Notes: generated from the letters alone by a model not told the origin. 64,000 bases of DNA from DASXUL01 sp036504855 (GCA_036504855.1 DASXUL010000035.1:1-64000); one strand, 5' to 3'. Numbered from the stretch's first letter, positions 33,301 through 41,277 are shown. Program-made: numbers and translations.

Positions 33301-35693
33301 CCAAGAACACCGCCGCCACCCTCACGATGAGCCACAACGATGTGTTCGGTAATGCCGGATACGACGCCAGCGGCTTCGTGTTGACGAACAACCTCAACGT
33401 GGACCCGGGCCTCGCCGGCCCGCCGGCCCGCAACCTGCACATTCTGCCGACTTCCGCGCTGCGCAACGCTGGCGACACGTCGGCCATCCCCACTAACCCG
33501 GCCTGGCAGGATATGGACGGGCAGAACCGGCTCCAGGGCGCCGCGGTGGATGTGGGAGCGGACGAATCCTACGGCGAAACCTACCCGCCGCTTCCGCTCA
33601 TCATCCGCGTGAACGCGGCATCCGGCGACGACTCCAAGGACGGAACTACCTGGGCCAAGGCCAAACAGACCATCCAGGCGGGCATTGAAGCCGCCGCGGG
33701 CGGCGGCGAGGTGTGGGTGGCGGGCGGAGCGTACCACGAGCTGATCGTCATGCGCACCGCCGTCGCGCTCTACGGAGGGTTCTCGGGATCCGAGACCGTT
33801 CGGAGCGGACGCAATCCGGCGACGAACGCCACCGTGATCGACGGCGACAACTCCGGCTCCGTGGTGACGGTCCCGTTCAGTTCCGGCGCCGCGGGCGTCA
33901 TCGACGGGTTCACGATCCAGAAATCCGCCTCCAACGCCGCCGGCATCAGCTGCGCCAACACCGCGCTGAACCTGGTCAACGTGACGGTTACCGCTTCGGG
34001 AACCGGCATCAGCGCCTCTGGGTGTTTGCTCAACTTCTCGTTTGTGAGCATCGTGAACAGCGCGGCGACCGCCCTCGACTGCACGGCCAACACCTCGGTG
34101 AAGGGCGATACAGTGACCGTGCTGAACACCGCATCCAACGCGTACGGCGTCCGATCGGATAGCGGAACGCTGAATGTGTCGAACCTGTCCGTACAGGGCG
34201 CCGGTTACGCTGGCGTCTACTGGACGAACGGCACGGTGACGCTGAACAAAGCCAACATCACCCAGAACGGCTACGGGATGTACGTAACCGGCTCCCTGAC
34301 GATGACGAACAGCGTCCTCCAGGGCAACGGCCACACGTTCAGCTCGCCAACCATCGGCGCAACCGGCTTCGTGACGCTGCGCAACAACCGCATCATCGGC
34401 AACTCCAGCACCGCCATCTCGGCTCAAGGCGACCTGCCGGTTCTGACGGGCTATACGGTGACGATTACCGACAACGTCATCACCGCCAACACCGGGCAGA
34501 GCGCGGTGGGCGGCGTGTATGTTCGCACCAACGGCACGGCCAGCACGCTGGTTCAGAACAACGTGATCTCCTACAACAGCAACAACAACGGCGCCGGAAC
34601 CGGCGCCGGCCTCGTGCTGGATCAGGGTTCGCCGTTTGCGCTGAACAACGTGATCCTCGGCAACGTGGGCGGCAATGGAGCGGGCGTTTACGTCGCTTCC
34701 GGAAGCGCCACGCTGGCGAACAACTTCATCCTCAACAACACGTCGTCCAGCAATGGCGGCGGCGTTTACCTCTTCAACGGCTCGCCCGCGCTGTACAACA
34801 ACACCGTCGCCAGCAACGGCGCAACCGGCGGCAACGGCGGCGGCGTGAACGTTGATGGCGCCTCGGCCACCTTGACCAACAACATCATCGCCCTCAACGC
34901 CAATGGCGGCGTCAATAAGTCCGCCAGCGCCAGCGTCACGATGGCCAGCAACGACGTGTTCGGCAACGGCGGCTACCAGTACAAGGGCATGCCGGACCCG
35001 CTGGGCACAAACGTGAAGGTCGACCCGGTCTTCCAGGACGCTGCGAACCTGAACTTCCACCTGAAGGCCGCATCCCCGCTGATCAATCAGGCCGATGACT
35101 CCGTGCTGGACATCACCTGGAAGGACATCGACGGGCAGGCCCGCAAGGTCGGAACCCACATGGACATGGGAGCGGATGAGTTCTCCGCAACCGGTCCGCT
35201 GGCCATCGTGTTCGCCACTCAACCGGGCGGCGCGCCCGCCGGCCTGCCGTTCGCGCCGCAACCGGTGATCCGCTGCGTGGACGCATCCAACAACACGGTG
35301 GCGGCCTTCACCGGGCCGATCTCCATGGCGCTCAAGTCGGGAACCGGCGCCGCCGGCGCCTCGCTCTTCGGGACTTCGCCGGTGAACTCCGTGGCTGGAG
35401 TGGCTGCGTTCACCGACCTGGGGATCGACAAACTCGGCGCGGGCTACGTGATCACTGCCAGCAACCCGGTGATGGGCATGGTGGATAGCGGGACCCTCAA
35501 CGTCTCGATCGGCGGCTTCACTGCGCCGGACCTGAAGAAGCTCCTGCAGATCGTGGCCGGCATCAACAAGGCCCAGCCCAGCGACGTTGCGCGCTTCGAC
35601 GTGGACAACGTGGGCGCCGGAGCAGGGCGCCTGACGCTCACCGACGCCGAGCACATCGCCCGGAAGATCGGAGGCAAAGAGTCCAACCCGTAA
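27321..35693 (+). CDS. Giant secreted five-module beta-helix protein with dockerin-like C-terminus
   Basis: A 2790-residue protein with signal peptide (ending LLLLAISANA). Five modules of about 430-550 residues each start with xLxVxPxxxGxDxNDGxxW and EVWVxxGxYxExI-LxxGVxMYGGFxGxET. They continue with dozens of right-handed beta-helix rungs rich in NNTIxGN, and end DLHIQPxSPxxxxGDNTVV..DMDGQxR..VDIGADES, a choice-of-anchor Q type ending. A beta-sandwich domain follows (VFATQPGGAPAG..), then a dockerin-like tail (DLKKLLQIVAGIN..FDVDN..LTLTDAEHIARKI). It is probably cell-surface, binding or cleaving polysaccharide, but catalytic residues are not evident. The start at 27321 has an ideal AGGAGG. 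Confidence 0.85.
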   Translation: MRLSFGAADALRPLAPRFALLPLLLLAISANAAVLRVKPDAPGPAHDGATWNTAYLSLTTALTASASGDEIWVSAATYTERITLKSGVAMYGGFVGTEANRTDRAPQTNVTAIDGTNGVTVTVANGAAAATRLDGFTVVNGAPGISLQSGAATVAGCTVASCAQGITLGGGTPTITACTIRDNTNSGIFGTAGSATVTNNTISNNRDFGVRADGTPLAITGNAITGSGAGAGSGTAAIVCSLDAAAAPAITGNTLTNNNGSGVSTTNGQPKIKNNVIKGNTGTQGGGIYCSGGTVLIADNVMAINSSFKEGGGVYAKNAVSTIVNNTLAANSSGGQGGALYIEGGTATVVNNIIAYNAPGIYVNGGTTNLRRNCVYGNLVYAYAGVAAGATDIAADPQIAGPVSRDLHIQPTSPCKDTGDNTVVVAGDKDMDGQARIQPALGTVDIGADESDGTLYNIPTPILYVKPAAQGGDDANSGLSWSAAKATVQAAINAAAGGGEVWVQTGQYVEQLTLKNGVSMYGGFAGIETSKGQRTGKFLTVLDGGGSDAVITIPVGVGSPETIDGFQITNGKLRAMIISLAGVDITNNTFFNNGSNTGNQVIRSTNSALNLRGNVIRDNGAYALVADTCTVNASGNTVKNNGGGLYFTAGSNLTADTNAITGNGREAISGDSGIATVTSNTVSANGYGIGWTGYLTATGNTISANGQYGISGSGTLIATNNTVSANTSGIGWTSGTATVTGNTLTGNSNGYNRAAISVSGAATITNNSVTGNSTCGIGWASVSASTAVITGNTVSRNNGSASGGTGGGIDVSGGAPSVQNNVISGNVALYGGGIYADQTNATIANNLVYANGVPNDGAGIYVNQGQPSVINNTVAANSAPGQGGGIAVNNSRPVIANNLVVYNTSGLSRTANSTINLSHNDVWSNSGQDFQGFPVTPVGQGGNISVDPLLAGPPARNLHIQPGSPARNAGDNTVLVAGWVDMDGEARSQGGTVDIGADESYGQTYTGIAQRYYVNLATGADTNDGLTWATSKKTIQAGIDAAAGGAEVWVATGTYKEKITFAPGVSLYGGFAGSETSRTVRDFITNLTVLDAQMTGDVVTVPAGTGATVRVDGFTIGNRTTGSTSTGVVLNDSALVLANDIITLNRTGLTSAGGVLTLDHVSLPDNDSNAVTCTVNSFLTMQDSQITGNGRDAVNGDSGTLIADRNSVTGNGWAGYAWTGNATIRGTTVQGNGYGISVSGTVLISGNTVQNNGGVFSNTGIGASGNVNVDNNTVTGNANGGIRVSGSSPVLTGYTVSVTRNTVTGNTSGSYAGVYIQITGSASGLVQLNSITGNAAGANGNGGGLYVDGSAPEIQRNVIAENTASYGGGVYVNKGSALLANNFISGNTATNNGGGIYLYQGTPNVINNSIAANSAGANGTGGGIYADAATSTVANNIIAFNTAGGLLKTTPASLNLSHNDVYGNLPYDYSGYAAPPTGTNGNIALDPHLVQPSARNLHIQEDSPCINAGDNTVVVKDWVDIDGQNRITPAAGIVDIGADESYGEHYVVTPLVIRVDGSAGNDANDGSTWPKAKRTIQAGIDAAKGGGEVWVAGSAASPPVAYTERVTLRSGIALYGGFVGNETTRAVRDIAGHPSVIDGQNGGDVVTVPSAAGSVETIDGFTIGNKTTGSTSSGINVTNASLILTNCVITLNQNGITSTGSVVTAASTNILNNSRHGIACTLSSNINLDTVQVKSNGQNGVTGDSGSLTMQNVTLASNGWSALDWRNGASAIAHCLVQANGYGAYMTGAVTFTDNTVQGNGRTFSLDAVTAIGYVTLARNQILNNATSGLYCEGDDPVLTGYTLNVTDNVVKGNAVSNDVAGVYCKLTGTATALIQHNAITGNYNTYLQGTGGGLFLDGGAPTVLNNTIQGNAAGYGGGVYCNSTNAVLANNLIVSNGVNNSGGGVYAYKGAPVFVNNTITANSASSDGGALFADASSVTLTNTIAAYNSPGISKNTAATLTMSHNDVFGNAGYDASGFVLTNNLNVDPGLAGPPARNLHILPTSALRNAGDTSAIPTNPAWQDMDGQNRLQGAAVDVGADESYGETYPPLPLIIRVNAASGDDSKDGTTWAKAKQTIQAGIEAAAGGGEVWVAGGAYHELIVMRTAVALYGGFSGSETVRSGRNPATNATVIDGDNSGSVVTVPFSSGAAGVIDGFTIQKSASNAAGISCANTALNLVNVTVTASGTGISASGCLLNFSFVSIVNSAATALDCTANTSVKGDTVTVLNTASNAYGVRSDSGTLNVSNLSVQGAGYAGVYWTNGTVTLNKANITQNGYGMYVTGSLTMTNSVLQGNGHTFSSPTIGATGFVTLRNNRIIGNSSTAISAQGDLPVLTGYTVTITDNVITANTGQSAVGGVYVRTNGTASTLVQNNVISYNSNNNGAGTGAGLVLDQGSPFALNNVILGNVGGNGAGVYVASGSATLANNFILNNTSSSNGGGVYLFNGSPALYNNTVASNGATGGNGGGVNVDGASATLTNNIIALNANGGVNKSASASVTMASNDVFGNGGYQYKGMPDPLGTNVKVDPVFQDAANLNFHLKAASPLINQADDSVLDITWKDIDGQARKVGTHMDMGADEFSATGPLAIVFATQPGGAPAGLPFAPQPVIRCVDASNNTVAAFTGPISMALKSGTGAAGASLFGTSPVNSVAGVAAFTDLGIDKLGAGYVITASNPVMGMVDSGTLNVSIGGFTAPDLKKLLQIVAGINKAQPSDVARFDVDNVGAGAGRLTLTDAEHIARKIGGKESNP
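27418..35190 (+). repeat. Five tandem coding modules of the giant beta-helix protein
   Basis: Module starts lie at about 27418, 28706, 30351, 31972 and 33597, giving lengths of roughly 1290, 1645, 1620, 1625 and 1590 bases. Modules 3-5 share extra segments (for example PVLTGYTVxVT and a TIGNxTTGSTS-type rung, best kept in 3 and 4), so they look like the most recent duplications. Module 1 is the shortest and most divergent. Asn/Gly/Thr-rich codons (AACAACG, GGCGGC) give strong internal DNA repetition, which may trouble assembly. Confidence 0.8.
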
Positions 35694-35732
35694 AGGCCAA
35701 ACGGCCGGTCAAACGGTAACGACAGACCGACG

Positions 35733-35780
35733 ACGGCCATATGGAGTGCGGAGGCTTCTCTCCCCATTCCATATGGCCGT
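35733..35780 (+). terminator. Bidirectional hairpin terminator between convergent genes
   Basis: The 16-base arms at 35733-35748 and 35765-35780 contain CGGCCATATGGA and its complement with one mismatch, with a loop of 16 bases. It sits between the stops of the giant protein and the leftward glycosyltransferase. Confidence 0.75.
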
Positions 35781-35787
35781 TCGCTTG

Positions 35788-36705
35788 CTAGTGGGCCGCG
35801 TGCCGGTAGGCGGGGGTGAGCGGGGCTATGGTTGCGCGGAGCAGGCGGCCGTAGGCGCGCACGTCCAGGGGGCAGGTTCGGATGGCGCGGAAGAGGGCGG
35901 ATAAAGCGCGCTTCCGATCGTGGCAGTCATACAGAGCCGTCCAGGCGTGCCGCTGATAGTGGCGGCACGCGCGGCGGCGCATCTCGGGCAGCCATTGCGG
36001 CGCATCGGCGCGGGCCCATTGCATCCACTTCTCCCGCACGCGGACGTCGGTCTCGAAGTAGGCGTCTTTGGCGCCGCTGATCTGGTCTCCATGGCGGCGA
36101 TACAGCACGCCCGGCGTGGGGTCCGCCACGAACGGAGCGGCGCGGGCGAGGTTCAGCCACAGGTCCCAGTCATTGGCCGACTGCAACTGCGTGTCGAACC
36201 CGCCGGCTTCCACCACGGCGTCTCGCCGGGCCATCACGCAGGACGACGACCAGATCACGTTGCGGCGCAGGAGAACGCGGAAGGCGTCGTCTCCAGCCTC
36301 CACAGGCGCGGGCTGGCTTGGCAGGGGAGTGAGCCCGGCATCCGTGAGGGTTGCGTGGCAATAGGTGAGCGCCGCGTCCGGGCGCTCGCGCAACCGGCGC
36401 ACCTGGCTCTCCAGCTTGTGCGGCAGCCACACGTCGTCAGAGTCGAGGAAGGCGAGGTACTCGCCGTGAACGGCCGCCAACGCCGTGTTGCGGGCGGCGG
36501 ACGGGCCCATGCGCGCGTTGTGGCGCAACACCGTCACGCCCAACAGGCTATCATAGACTTCGGCGAAATCCGGCCCGGAGGCGTCATCTACAACGATGAT
36601 CTCGTGGTCGGCATAGGTCTGGGCGCGCACGCTGTTCACAGCCTCGATCAGTGTCTGGGAACGACGGTAGTTGGGGATGATGACGCTCGCGGTGGGACGG
36701 CGCAT
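35788..36705 (-). CDS. GT2 family glycosyltransferase
   Basis: A 305-residue cytoplasmic GT-A enzyme. SVIIPNYRRSQTLIEAVNSV lies at the N-terminus, IIVVDDAS near residue 37-44, GPSAARNTAL near 68 and the DXD motif FLDSDDVW near 86-93. The acceptor-side region SSSCVMARRDAVVEAGGFD is near 155 and NDWDLWLNLA near 178-187. It probably transfers a sugar in cell-wall or exopolysaccharide assembly. It is single and divergent from the amidase gene; no other EPS gene is adjacent on this strand. Confidence 0.93.
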   Translation of the reverse strand: MRRPTASVIIPNYRRSQTLIEAVNSVRAQTYADHEIIVVDDASGPDFAEVYDSLLGVTVLRHNARMGPSAARNTALAAVHGEYLAFLDSDDVWLPHKLESQVRRLRERPDAALTYCHATLTDAGLTPLPSQPAPVEAGDDAFRVLLRRNVIWSSSCVMARRDAVVEAGGFDTQLQSANDWDLWLNLARAAPFVADPTPGVLYRRHGDQISGAKDAYFETDVRVREKWMQWARADAPQWLPEMRRRACRHYQRHAWTALYDCHDRKRALSALFRAIRTCPLDVRAYGRLLRATIAPLTPAYRHAAH

Positions 36706-36714
36706 GTTGATTCC

Positions 36715-36743
36715 TTCGGGTCTACGATTGGTCGATGTATAAT
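36715..36743 (+). promoter_or_regulatory. Candidate promoter of the amidase-PQQ gene
   Basis: A consensus -10 box TATAAT lies at 36738-36743. With 17-base spacing the -35 position (36715-36720) reads TTCGGG, a weak match. AGGAGG follows at 36751-36757, just before the ATG at 36765. Confidence 0.5.
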
Positions 36744-36764
36744 CCAGGATAGAGGAGGCCGACC

Positions 36765-39020
36765 ATGCGGCTCATATTTGCATCGTTGTTCGCGTTTCTG
36801 ATCCTGCCGGCGTTTTCCATGGCCCAGGCATTGCCGCCGGAAGCCGTCCGCCAGGTGGACGCTGCCCTGGTTGGTCTGAGCTTTCCAAGCGGGGCTCAGG
36901 TGGTCTCCGCGGTTCTGGACGGGAACACGCTTCGACTTGAGTTCTCCACTCCTACCTCCGAAGGGATCTCAGACTCCCAATTGGAGTCGCTCACCGACGC
37001 CGTGCGCGCGGCGTACCGTTCGCGGGACGGCATCAGCAACTATGCGCTCACCGCGAAGGGGCGTTCGCTGGCGGATTACCTGCCCCCTCTGCCCGCCATC
37101 GCCCCGGCGCCCACGCCGCCCGGAAAGCTGGCGGTCGGCGTCGGCGCTCTCTCCGGCAAGAAAATCGCCATCAGCCCGGGCCATGGTTGGACGTACTCCG
37201 GCTCCTGGGTGTTGCAGCGGGGCTATTGGCAGGGCATCGTGGAGGATTTCCTGAACCCCGAGTTCATGCAGTATCTGAACAACCTCCTCGTTAATAACGG
37301 CGCCACCGTCTACCCTTGCCGGGAACTGGACAAGACCTACGGGAACGCCGCATCCGCCATCACATTCGCCGGCAGCACGCGGCCCGCTCCGGGCAAGCCC
37401 TGGTGGCAGATGGCCTCTCTTTACTACACCCAGCGGGCTGGCGCTCCCTCCAGCGTGTACGACAACGGCCGCGACACGGACTACAACCGCGACATCGCCG
37501 CTCGCCCGCTCTACGCCAACTGGCGCTCGGCGGACCTGATGGTGAGCCTCCACAACAACGGCAGCGCGGCCACCGGTACCGAGACCCTTTACGACAACTC
37601 CAATTCCAGCGCCGCCAACAGCGCCATCCTCGCGAAGAAGATCCAGAGCCGCGTTGTGTCCGAGGTCCGCGCGCATTACCTTTCTAGTTGGACGGACCGA
37701 ACCGCCCAAGGGTTCGCCGGCAGCTACGGGGAAAACCGAATCGCCAATTGCCCCGCCATCCTCATTGAAGTGGCCTTCATGGACACCCCCACTCCGGACA
37801 ACGCGGCGCTCCACAGCGAGAAGTTCAAGATGCTGGTGGCAAAGGCCATTTACGAGGGCATTTGCGACTATCTCGGCGTAACCCCCACCTGGAACTCCAA
37901 CGTGGCCGCTCCCGGCGGGCAGTGGACCGCCTCCGCGCTTCCCAAAACGTGGTCTCTGAACCTTGGCTCCCCCATCAGCGCGCCGCCGAGTTCGGCGGGC
38001 GGCTGGGTGTACGCCGCCACGGAAGCGGGTTCCGTGCACGGGGTTGCGGCAACGGCCGAGTCCGGTTACACGCCAGGAACCCAGCGGTGGCGCTATCCGA
38101 CGTCCGGCGGCATCGGAGCCGCCATTTTGGCGCGCCCCACGGTTTACGGCGATGCCGTGTACGCCATCTCGAAGGCGGGCCGCCTGGTGGCGCTGGATGC
38201 CATGACGGGCGCATTGCGCTGGAACGTGCTGGTTCCGAACTCCGGGAACCTGGTGTCCTCGCCGGCCGCCACGCCGGACGGTTTCCTCGTGCTGGGCTCG
38301 GACAACGGGCGGATCTATAGCTATCGGCAGGATACCGGCGCCCTGGTGAAGGCCTTTCCCACGGCCTTTGGGGCTATCAACGCCGAAGTGGCGATTCCAG
38401 ACAGCGGGCACGTTTGGGTCAGCAGCGCGGACGGCAAAGTTCGGTGTATCTCGGGCGACCTCGGCGCCGTGCTCTGGGAGACGGACACAGGCGCGGCGGT
38501 TACATCGGCGCCGTACGTTCTCACCTCCAACAATGCGGTCTACTTCGTGAACGCCGCGAAGACGTTACTGGCGATGAACGCCAGCAACGGCTCGCCCGCG
38601 GCAGGATGGTCCTCCGCCGGAGCCACGTTCGGCGTGAATATCGGCACCTCCGCGTGGGCCGACGCGGCCTCCAACGTTGCTGTTTTCGGCATGGACAACC
38701 ACGCCATTTCCGGAACCTATGTAAACAGCGCAGCCGTGCCCTCTGATTTCCCGTTGCGGCCGTTCGGCGTGCGCGAGTTCACCGCCACGCCCGTGGTCTA
38801 CAACGGCGTGATCTACGTTGGCGGTATGGACGGACGGTTCTACGCGCTGAAGCGGAACTCGGGAGTCGCCAGCCCCGGCGCCGCCTGGCGCGCGTTCGAT
38901 GCCAACAGCGAAGCGGTTCCCGGCCAGTTCCCCGCATCCGCCTGCCTCACGGGGACGGCCGCCGGTGACCTGGTCGTTGCCGGGAACACGAATGGCGCGC
39001 TGTACGCTTTCCCGATGTGA
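36765..39020 (+). CDS. Secreted N-acetylmuramoyl-L-alanine amidase fused to a PQQ-type beta-propeller
   Basis: A 751-residue protein with signal peptide (LFAFLILPAFSMAQA). Residues ~133-365 are an Amidase_3 zinc hydrolase that cleaves the amide between muramic acid and the peptide stem: ISPGHGW with a ligand H140, an acidic ligand before or in the insert, SLHNNGS with the second His, and ILIEVAFMD with the catalytic Glu. Residues ~385-751 carry at least five PQQ/pyrrolo-quinoline-quinone-like repeats (VYAISKAGRLVALDAMTGALRW, VWVSSADGKVRCISGDLGAVLWET, IYVGGMDGRFYALK). The fusion is uncommon. The start has AGGAGG. It is followed by the peptidase-kinase-PqqD cassette, possibly on the same transcript. 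Confidence 0.9.
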   Translation: MRLIFASLFAFLILPAFSMAQALPPEAVRQVDAALVGLSFPSGAQVVSAVLDGNTLRLEFSTPTSEGISDSQLESLTDAVRAAYRSRDGISNYALTAKGRSLADYLPPLPAIAPAPTPPGKLAVGVGALSGKKIAISPGHGWTYSGSWVLQRGYWQGIVEDFLNPEFMQYLNNLLVNNGATVYPCRELDKTYGNAASAITFAGSTRPAPGKPWWQMASLYYTQRAGAPSSVYDNGRDTDYNRDIAARPLYANWRSADLMVSLHNNGSAATGTETLYDNSNSSAANSAILAKKIQSRVVSEVRAHYLSSWTDRTAQGFAGSYGENRIANCPAILIEVAFMDTPTPDNAALHSEKFKMLVAKAIYEGICDYLGVTPTWNSNVAAPGGQWTASALPKTWSLNLGSPISAPPSSAGGWVYAATEAGSVHGVAATAESGYTPGTQRWRYPTSGGIGAAILARPTVYGDAVYAISKAGRLVALDAMTGALRWNVLVPNSGNLVSSPAATPDGFLVLGSDNGRIYSYRQDTGALVKAFPTAFGAINAEVAIPDSGHVWVSSADGKVRCISGDLGAVLWETDTGAAVTSAPYVLTSNNAVYFVNAAKTLLAMNASNGSPAAGWSSAGATFGVNIGTSAWADAASNVAVFGMDNHAISGTYVNSAAVPSDFPLRPFGVREFTATPVVYNGVIYVGGMDGRFYALKRNSGVASPGAAWRAFDANSEAVPGQFPASACLTGTAAGDLVVAGNTNGALYAFPM

Positions 39021-39080
39021 GCGGTACAATGAAAGGGGAACGGCGCCCCGAAGGACGCCTGCTCCCGTCGTCCCCGGCGC

Positions 39081-40163
39081 ATGCACTCAGGTCTCATGTC
39101 TCAGCGTCCCGCAACAGTCCTTAACCCGGCCAAAGTCGAGCTCCTGCGGAAAGCCCTTACCGTGGCGCCCATGACGCTGGACCTTGTTGGCCTGTCCATG
39201 TTCCCCGCCATCCGCGCCGGGGACCGCTGTCGCGTTCAGGCTGTGGACCCGGACTCCATCCGCATCGGCGACGTGATTCTTGTAACTCGCGAGGACCGCC
39301 TCTTCGCCCACAGGGTGGTTTCCATTACGGAGGGCCGGCCGCGCGCCTTCACGATCAAGGGTGATACGCTTCTCCTGCCCGACCCGCAGGTGACGGAGCG
39401 AGACATCCTGGGTCAGGTTCTCGGCGTGGAGCGGCGCGGACGCTTCCTGGATCTCCGGTCGCCGGGGCGACGCCTTGCAGGCCGCCTGATGGCCGGCCTG
39501 TCTGGCCCGTTCTCCCGAGCGTTCGTGAGGGCGATGCTGGCGCGCCGGCGGGCGATGGCCCGGCTGGCCCGTCTGCCGGCCTGGCGGGCGTTCCGCCGCT
39601 CCCGCGGGGGTGAGGTGGTGGTTCGCCGCGCCACCGATGAAGACGTCCACGGCATTGCCTTGCTTTTTGGAGAGCAACAGGCGCTCCACACGCCGATGGA
39701 TCGGATCGACATGGATGTTGTTTCCGGAATGGCGCGCCGCATGCTGAACGCGGCAAAGGACGCCGGCGCCGCCGTGTGGGTTGCGGAGATCGATGGTTTC
39801 CTCTCCGCGCAGGCCGTGGTGGGCCCGTTGGGCGTGGATGGTCCGGACGTTTCGGACTGGTGGGTGATGAGCGTGTATGTGAAGATGACCGCGCGGGGCT
39901 GTGGCCTCGCGGAGCGCCTCGTGCGCGCCGGATTGGAGGATGCCAGAGCGCACGGCGAATGCCGCGTGCACTATGCCGCCTTCGAGACCAACCGGGCCAG
40001 CCTGGCGCTGGCCGCAAAACTGGGCTTCAAAGTGGAGCAGTCGGATACGTCCCGCCGCTTCGCGGCCCGCTATGATAATATCGGCCACCGTGGCCCCAAA
40101 CTCGTCGTTACGTGCAAAGAGATAGAGGAGCTTGGCGCCGCGGATGCGGCCCGGAGGAGCTAG
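39081..40163 (+). CDS. S26-like signal peptidase domain fused to a GNAT acetyltransferase
   Basis: A 360-residue protein. Residues ~30-110 resemble the SipW/Sec11-type S26 peptidase core, with GLSMFPAIRAGD (Ser39), AHRVVSI (His77) and KGDTLLLPD (Asp95), a Ser/His/Asp arrangement instead of the bacterial Ser/Lys dyad. There is no N-terminal membrane anchor. Residues ~175-345 form a GNAT domain with SVYVKMTARGCGLAERLVRAGL (acetyl-CoA loop) and ETNRASLALAAKLGFK. The substrate is unknown. Two ATGs (39081 and 39096) are possible, and neither has a clear ribosome binding site. The HprK-like kinase follows after 41 bases, so processing, acetylation and phosphorylation of one peptide is a reasonable idea. 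Confidence 0.75.
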   Translation: MHSGLMSQRPATVLNPAKVELLRKALTVAPMTLDLVGLSMFPAIRAGDRCRVQAVDPDSIRIGDVILVTREDRLFAHRVVSITEGRPRAFTIKGDTLLLPDPQVTERDILGQVLGVERRGRFLDLRSPGRRLAGRLMAGLSGPFSRAFVRAMLARRRAMARLARLPAWRAFRRSRGGEVVVRRATDEDVHGIALLFGEQQALHTPMDRIDMDVVSGMARRMLNAAKDAGAAVWVAEIDGFLSAQAVVGPLGVDGPDVSDWWVMSVYVKMTARGCGLAERLVRAGLEDARAHGECRVHYAAFETNRASLALAAKLGFKVEQSDTSRRFAARYDNIGHRGPKLVVTCKEIEELGAADAARRS

Positions 40164-40204
40164 ATCCGCCGGCCCCAGCCACCAGCGCCCAGTTCCCACA
40201 CCCC

Positions 40205-41005
40205 ATGACTATGCAAACCATTCATCTAGAGATCGCCGAGGTCGGCCTCGCGATCCAGTCCGAAAACCCGGAATTCATCGCGCAGGTCGCGGACCGGTAC
40301 GAGGGGTTCGTGACGCCGGAATCGTGCGGCTTCACCATGACGGTTGACACCGAGCGCGGCATCACCACCATCGGCCAGGACCTTCCCCGCATTACCACAA
40401 CCGGCGAGAACACGTTCCATTACGAACGGCGTGACTTCCACATGGACGTAGACAAGGCCGCCAAAACGTGCGTGGGTTCCTGCGCGCCGAACATGTACAG
40501 CTTCGACTCATGCCTGCGCGTGTTCTTCACGGCCTACCTGGTGGATCTGCAGGGCATCATGATCCACGGCGCGTCCGCGGTGGGTAACGATGGGTTGGCC
40601 CGGCTCTTCTTCGGCGTCTCCGGCGCCGGGAAGACCACAACCGCCCGCCTCTCAGCGCCGCGCCGCATCCTCAGCGACGAAATCACCATCCTGCGCCGCA
40701 TCGGCGATGGTTACCGCGCCTATGGCACGCCCTTCTGGGGCGAGCTGCAAAAGAACGGCGACAACGTCAGTGCCCCGCTGTCATCCCTCAACGTGCTTGT
40801 GAAGGATGCCAGCGTCTATCTTGAGCCTGTGAAGCCGCGTGTGGCGATGCAGGCGCTCCTACCGTGCGTTCTCTTCTTCGCCCACGAGAACCATCTGGTG
40901 AACTCCGCTGTGGACCGCGTGGCCGACATGGTCGCCACGATCCCAGCGGCGAAAATGCACTTCCTGCCCGATAATACCTTCTGGAGGCTGTTTGAACATG
41001 CTTGA
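40205..41005 (+). CDS. HPr kinase-related P-loop kinase
   Basis: A 266-residue protein with a C-terminal HprK-like kinase core: IMIHGASAV near residues 118-126, Walker A GVSGAGKTTTARLS at 137-150, then ILSDEITILRR and a polar PFWGEL segment. The N-terminal ~110 residues resemble the small domain of HprK-related kinases in peptide-modification operons (HPr-rel-A type) and not the true HprK of sugar catabolite control. The start at 40205 is inferred from the end of the upstream gene; a second ATG lies two codons later. It overlaps the PqqD gene by eight bases. Confidence 0.75.
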   Translation: MTMQTIHLEIAEVGLAIQSENPEFIAQVADRYEGFVTPESCGFTMTVDTERGITTIGQDLPRITTTGENTFHYERRDFHMDVDKAAKTCVGSCAPNMYSFDSCLRVFFTAYLVDLQGIMIHGASAVGNDGLARLFFGVSGAGKTTTARLSAPRRILSDEITILRRIGDGYRAYGTPFWGELQKNGDNVSAPLSSLNVLVKDASVYLEPVKPRVAMQALLPCVLFFAHENHLVNSAVDRVADMVATIPAAKMHFLPDNTFWRLFEHA

Positions 41006-41273
41006 CCTGGACCGCTACATCACCCGCGACCCCGATGCCGCATGGCGCGTCTTTGAGGACGGCGCTGTGATCGTGACCCCTCAGGAAAGCGTTATGCATT
41101 CGCTGAACCCCGTGGGCACGCGCATCTGGGAATTGGCGGACGGCACCCTCACGGTCAATGAAATCCTGGACACTATCGTCGACGAGTTCGATGTGGACCG
41201 CACCCAGGCGGAGGCGGACATCATCGACTTTTGCCGCACCCTCAGCGACAAGGGGATGCTGGCGATTGAGTAG
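40998..41273 (+). CDS. PqqD-family peptide-binding protein
   Basis: A 91-residue winged-helix-like PqqD/RRE domain that in other systems binds the leader of a ribosomal peptide: VIVTPQESVMHSLNPVGTRIWELADG near residues 25-50, then TLTVNEILDTIVDEFDVDRTQAEADIIDF, the classic helix pair. The start ATG at 40998 is preceded by GGAGG and overlaps the kinase stop. No precursor peptide was found in the neighbourhood; the small secreted protein after it is a possible but unproven candidate. Confidence 0.85.
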   Translation: MLDLDRYITRDPDAAWRVFEDGAVIVTPQESVMHSLNPVGTRIWELADGTLTVNEILDTIVDEFDVDRTQAEADIIDFCRTLSDKGMLAIE

Positions 41274-41277
41274 CGAT

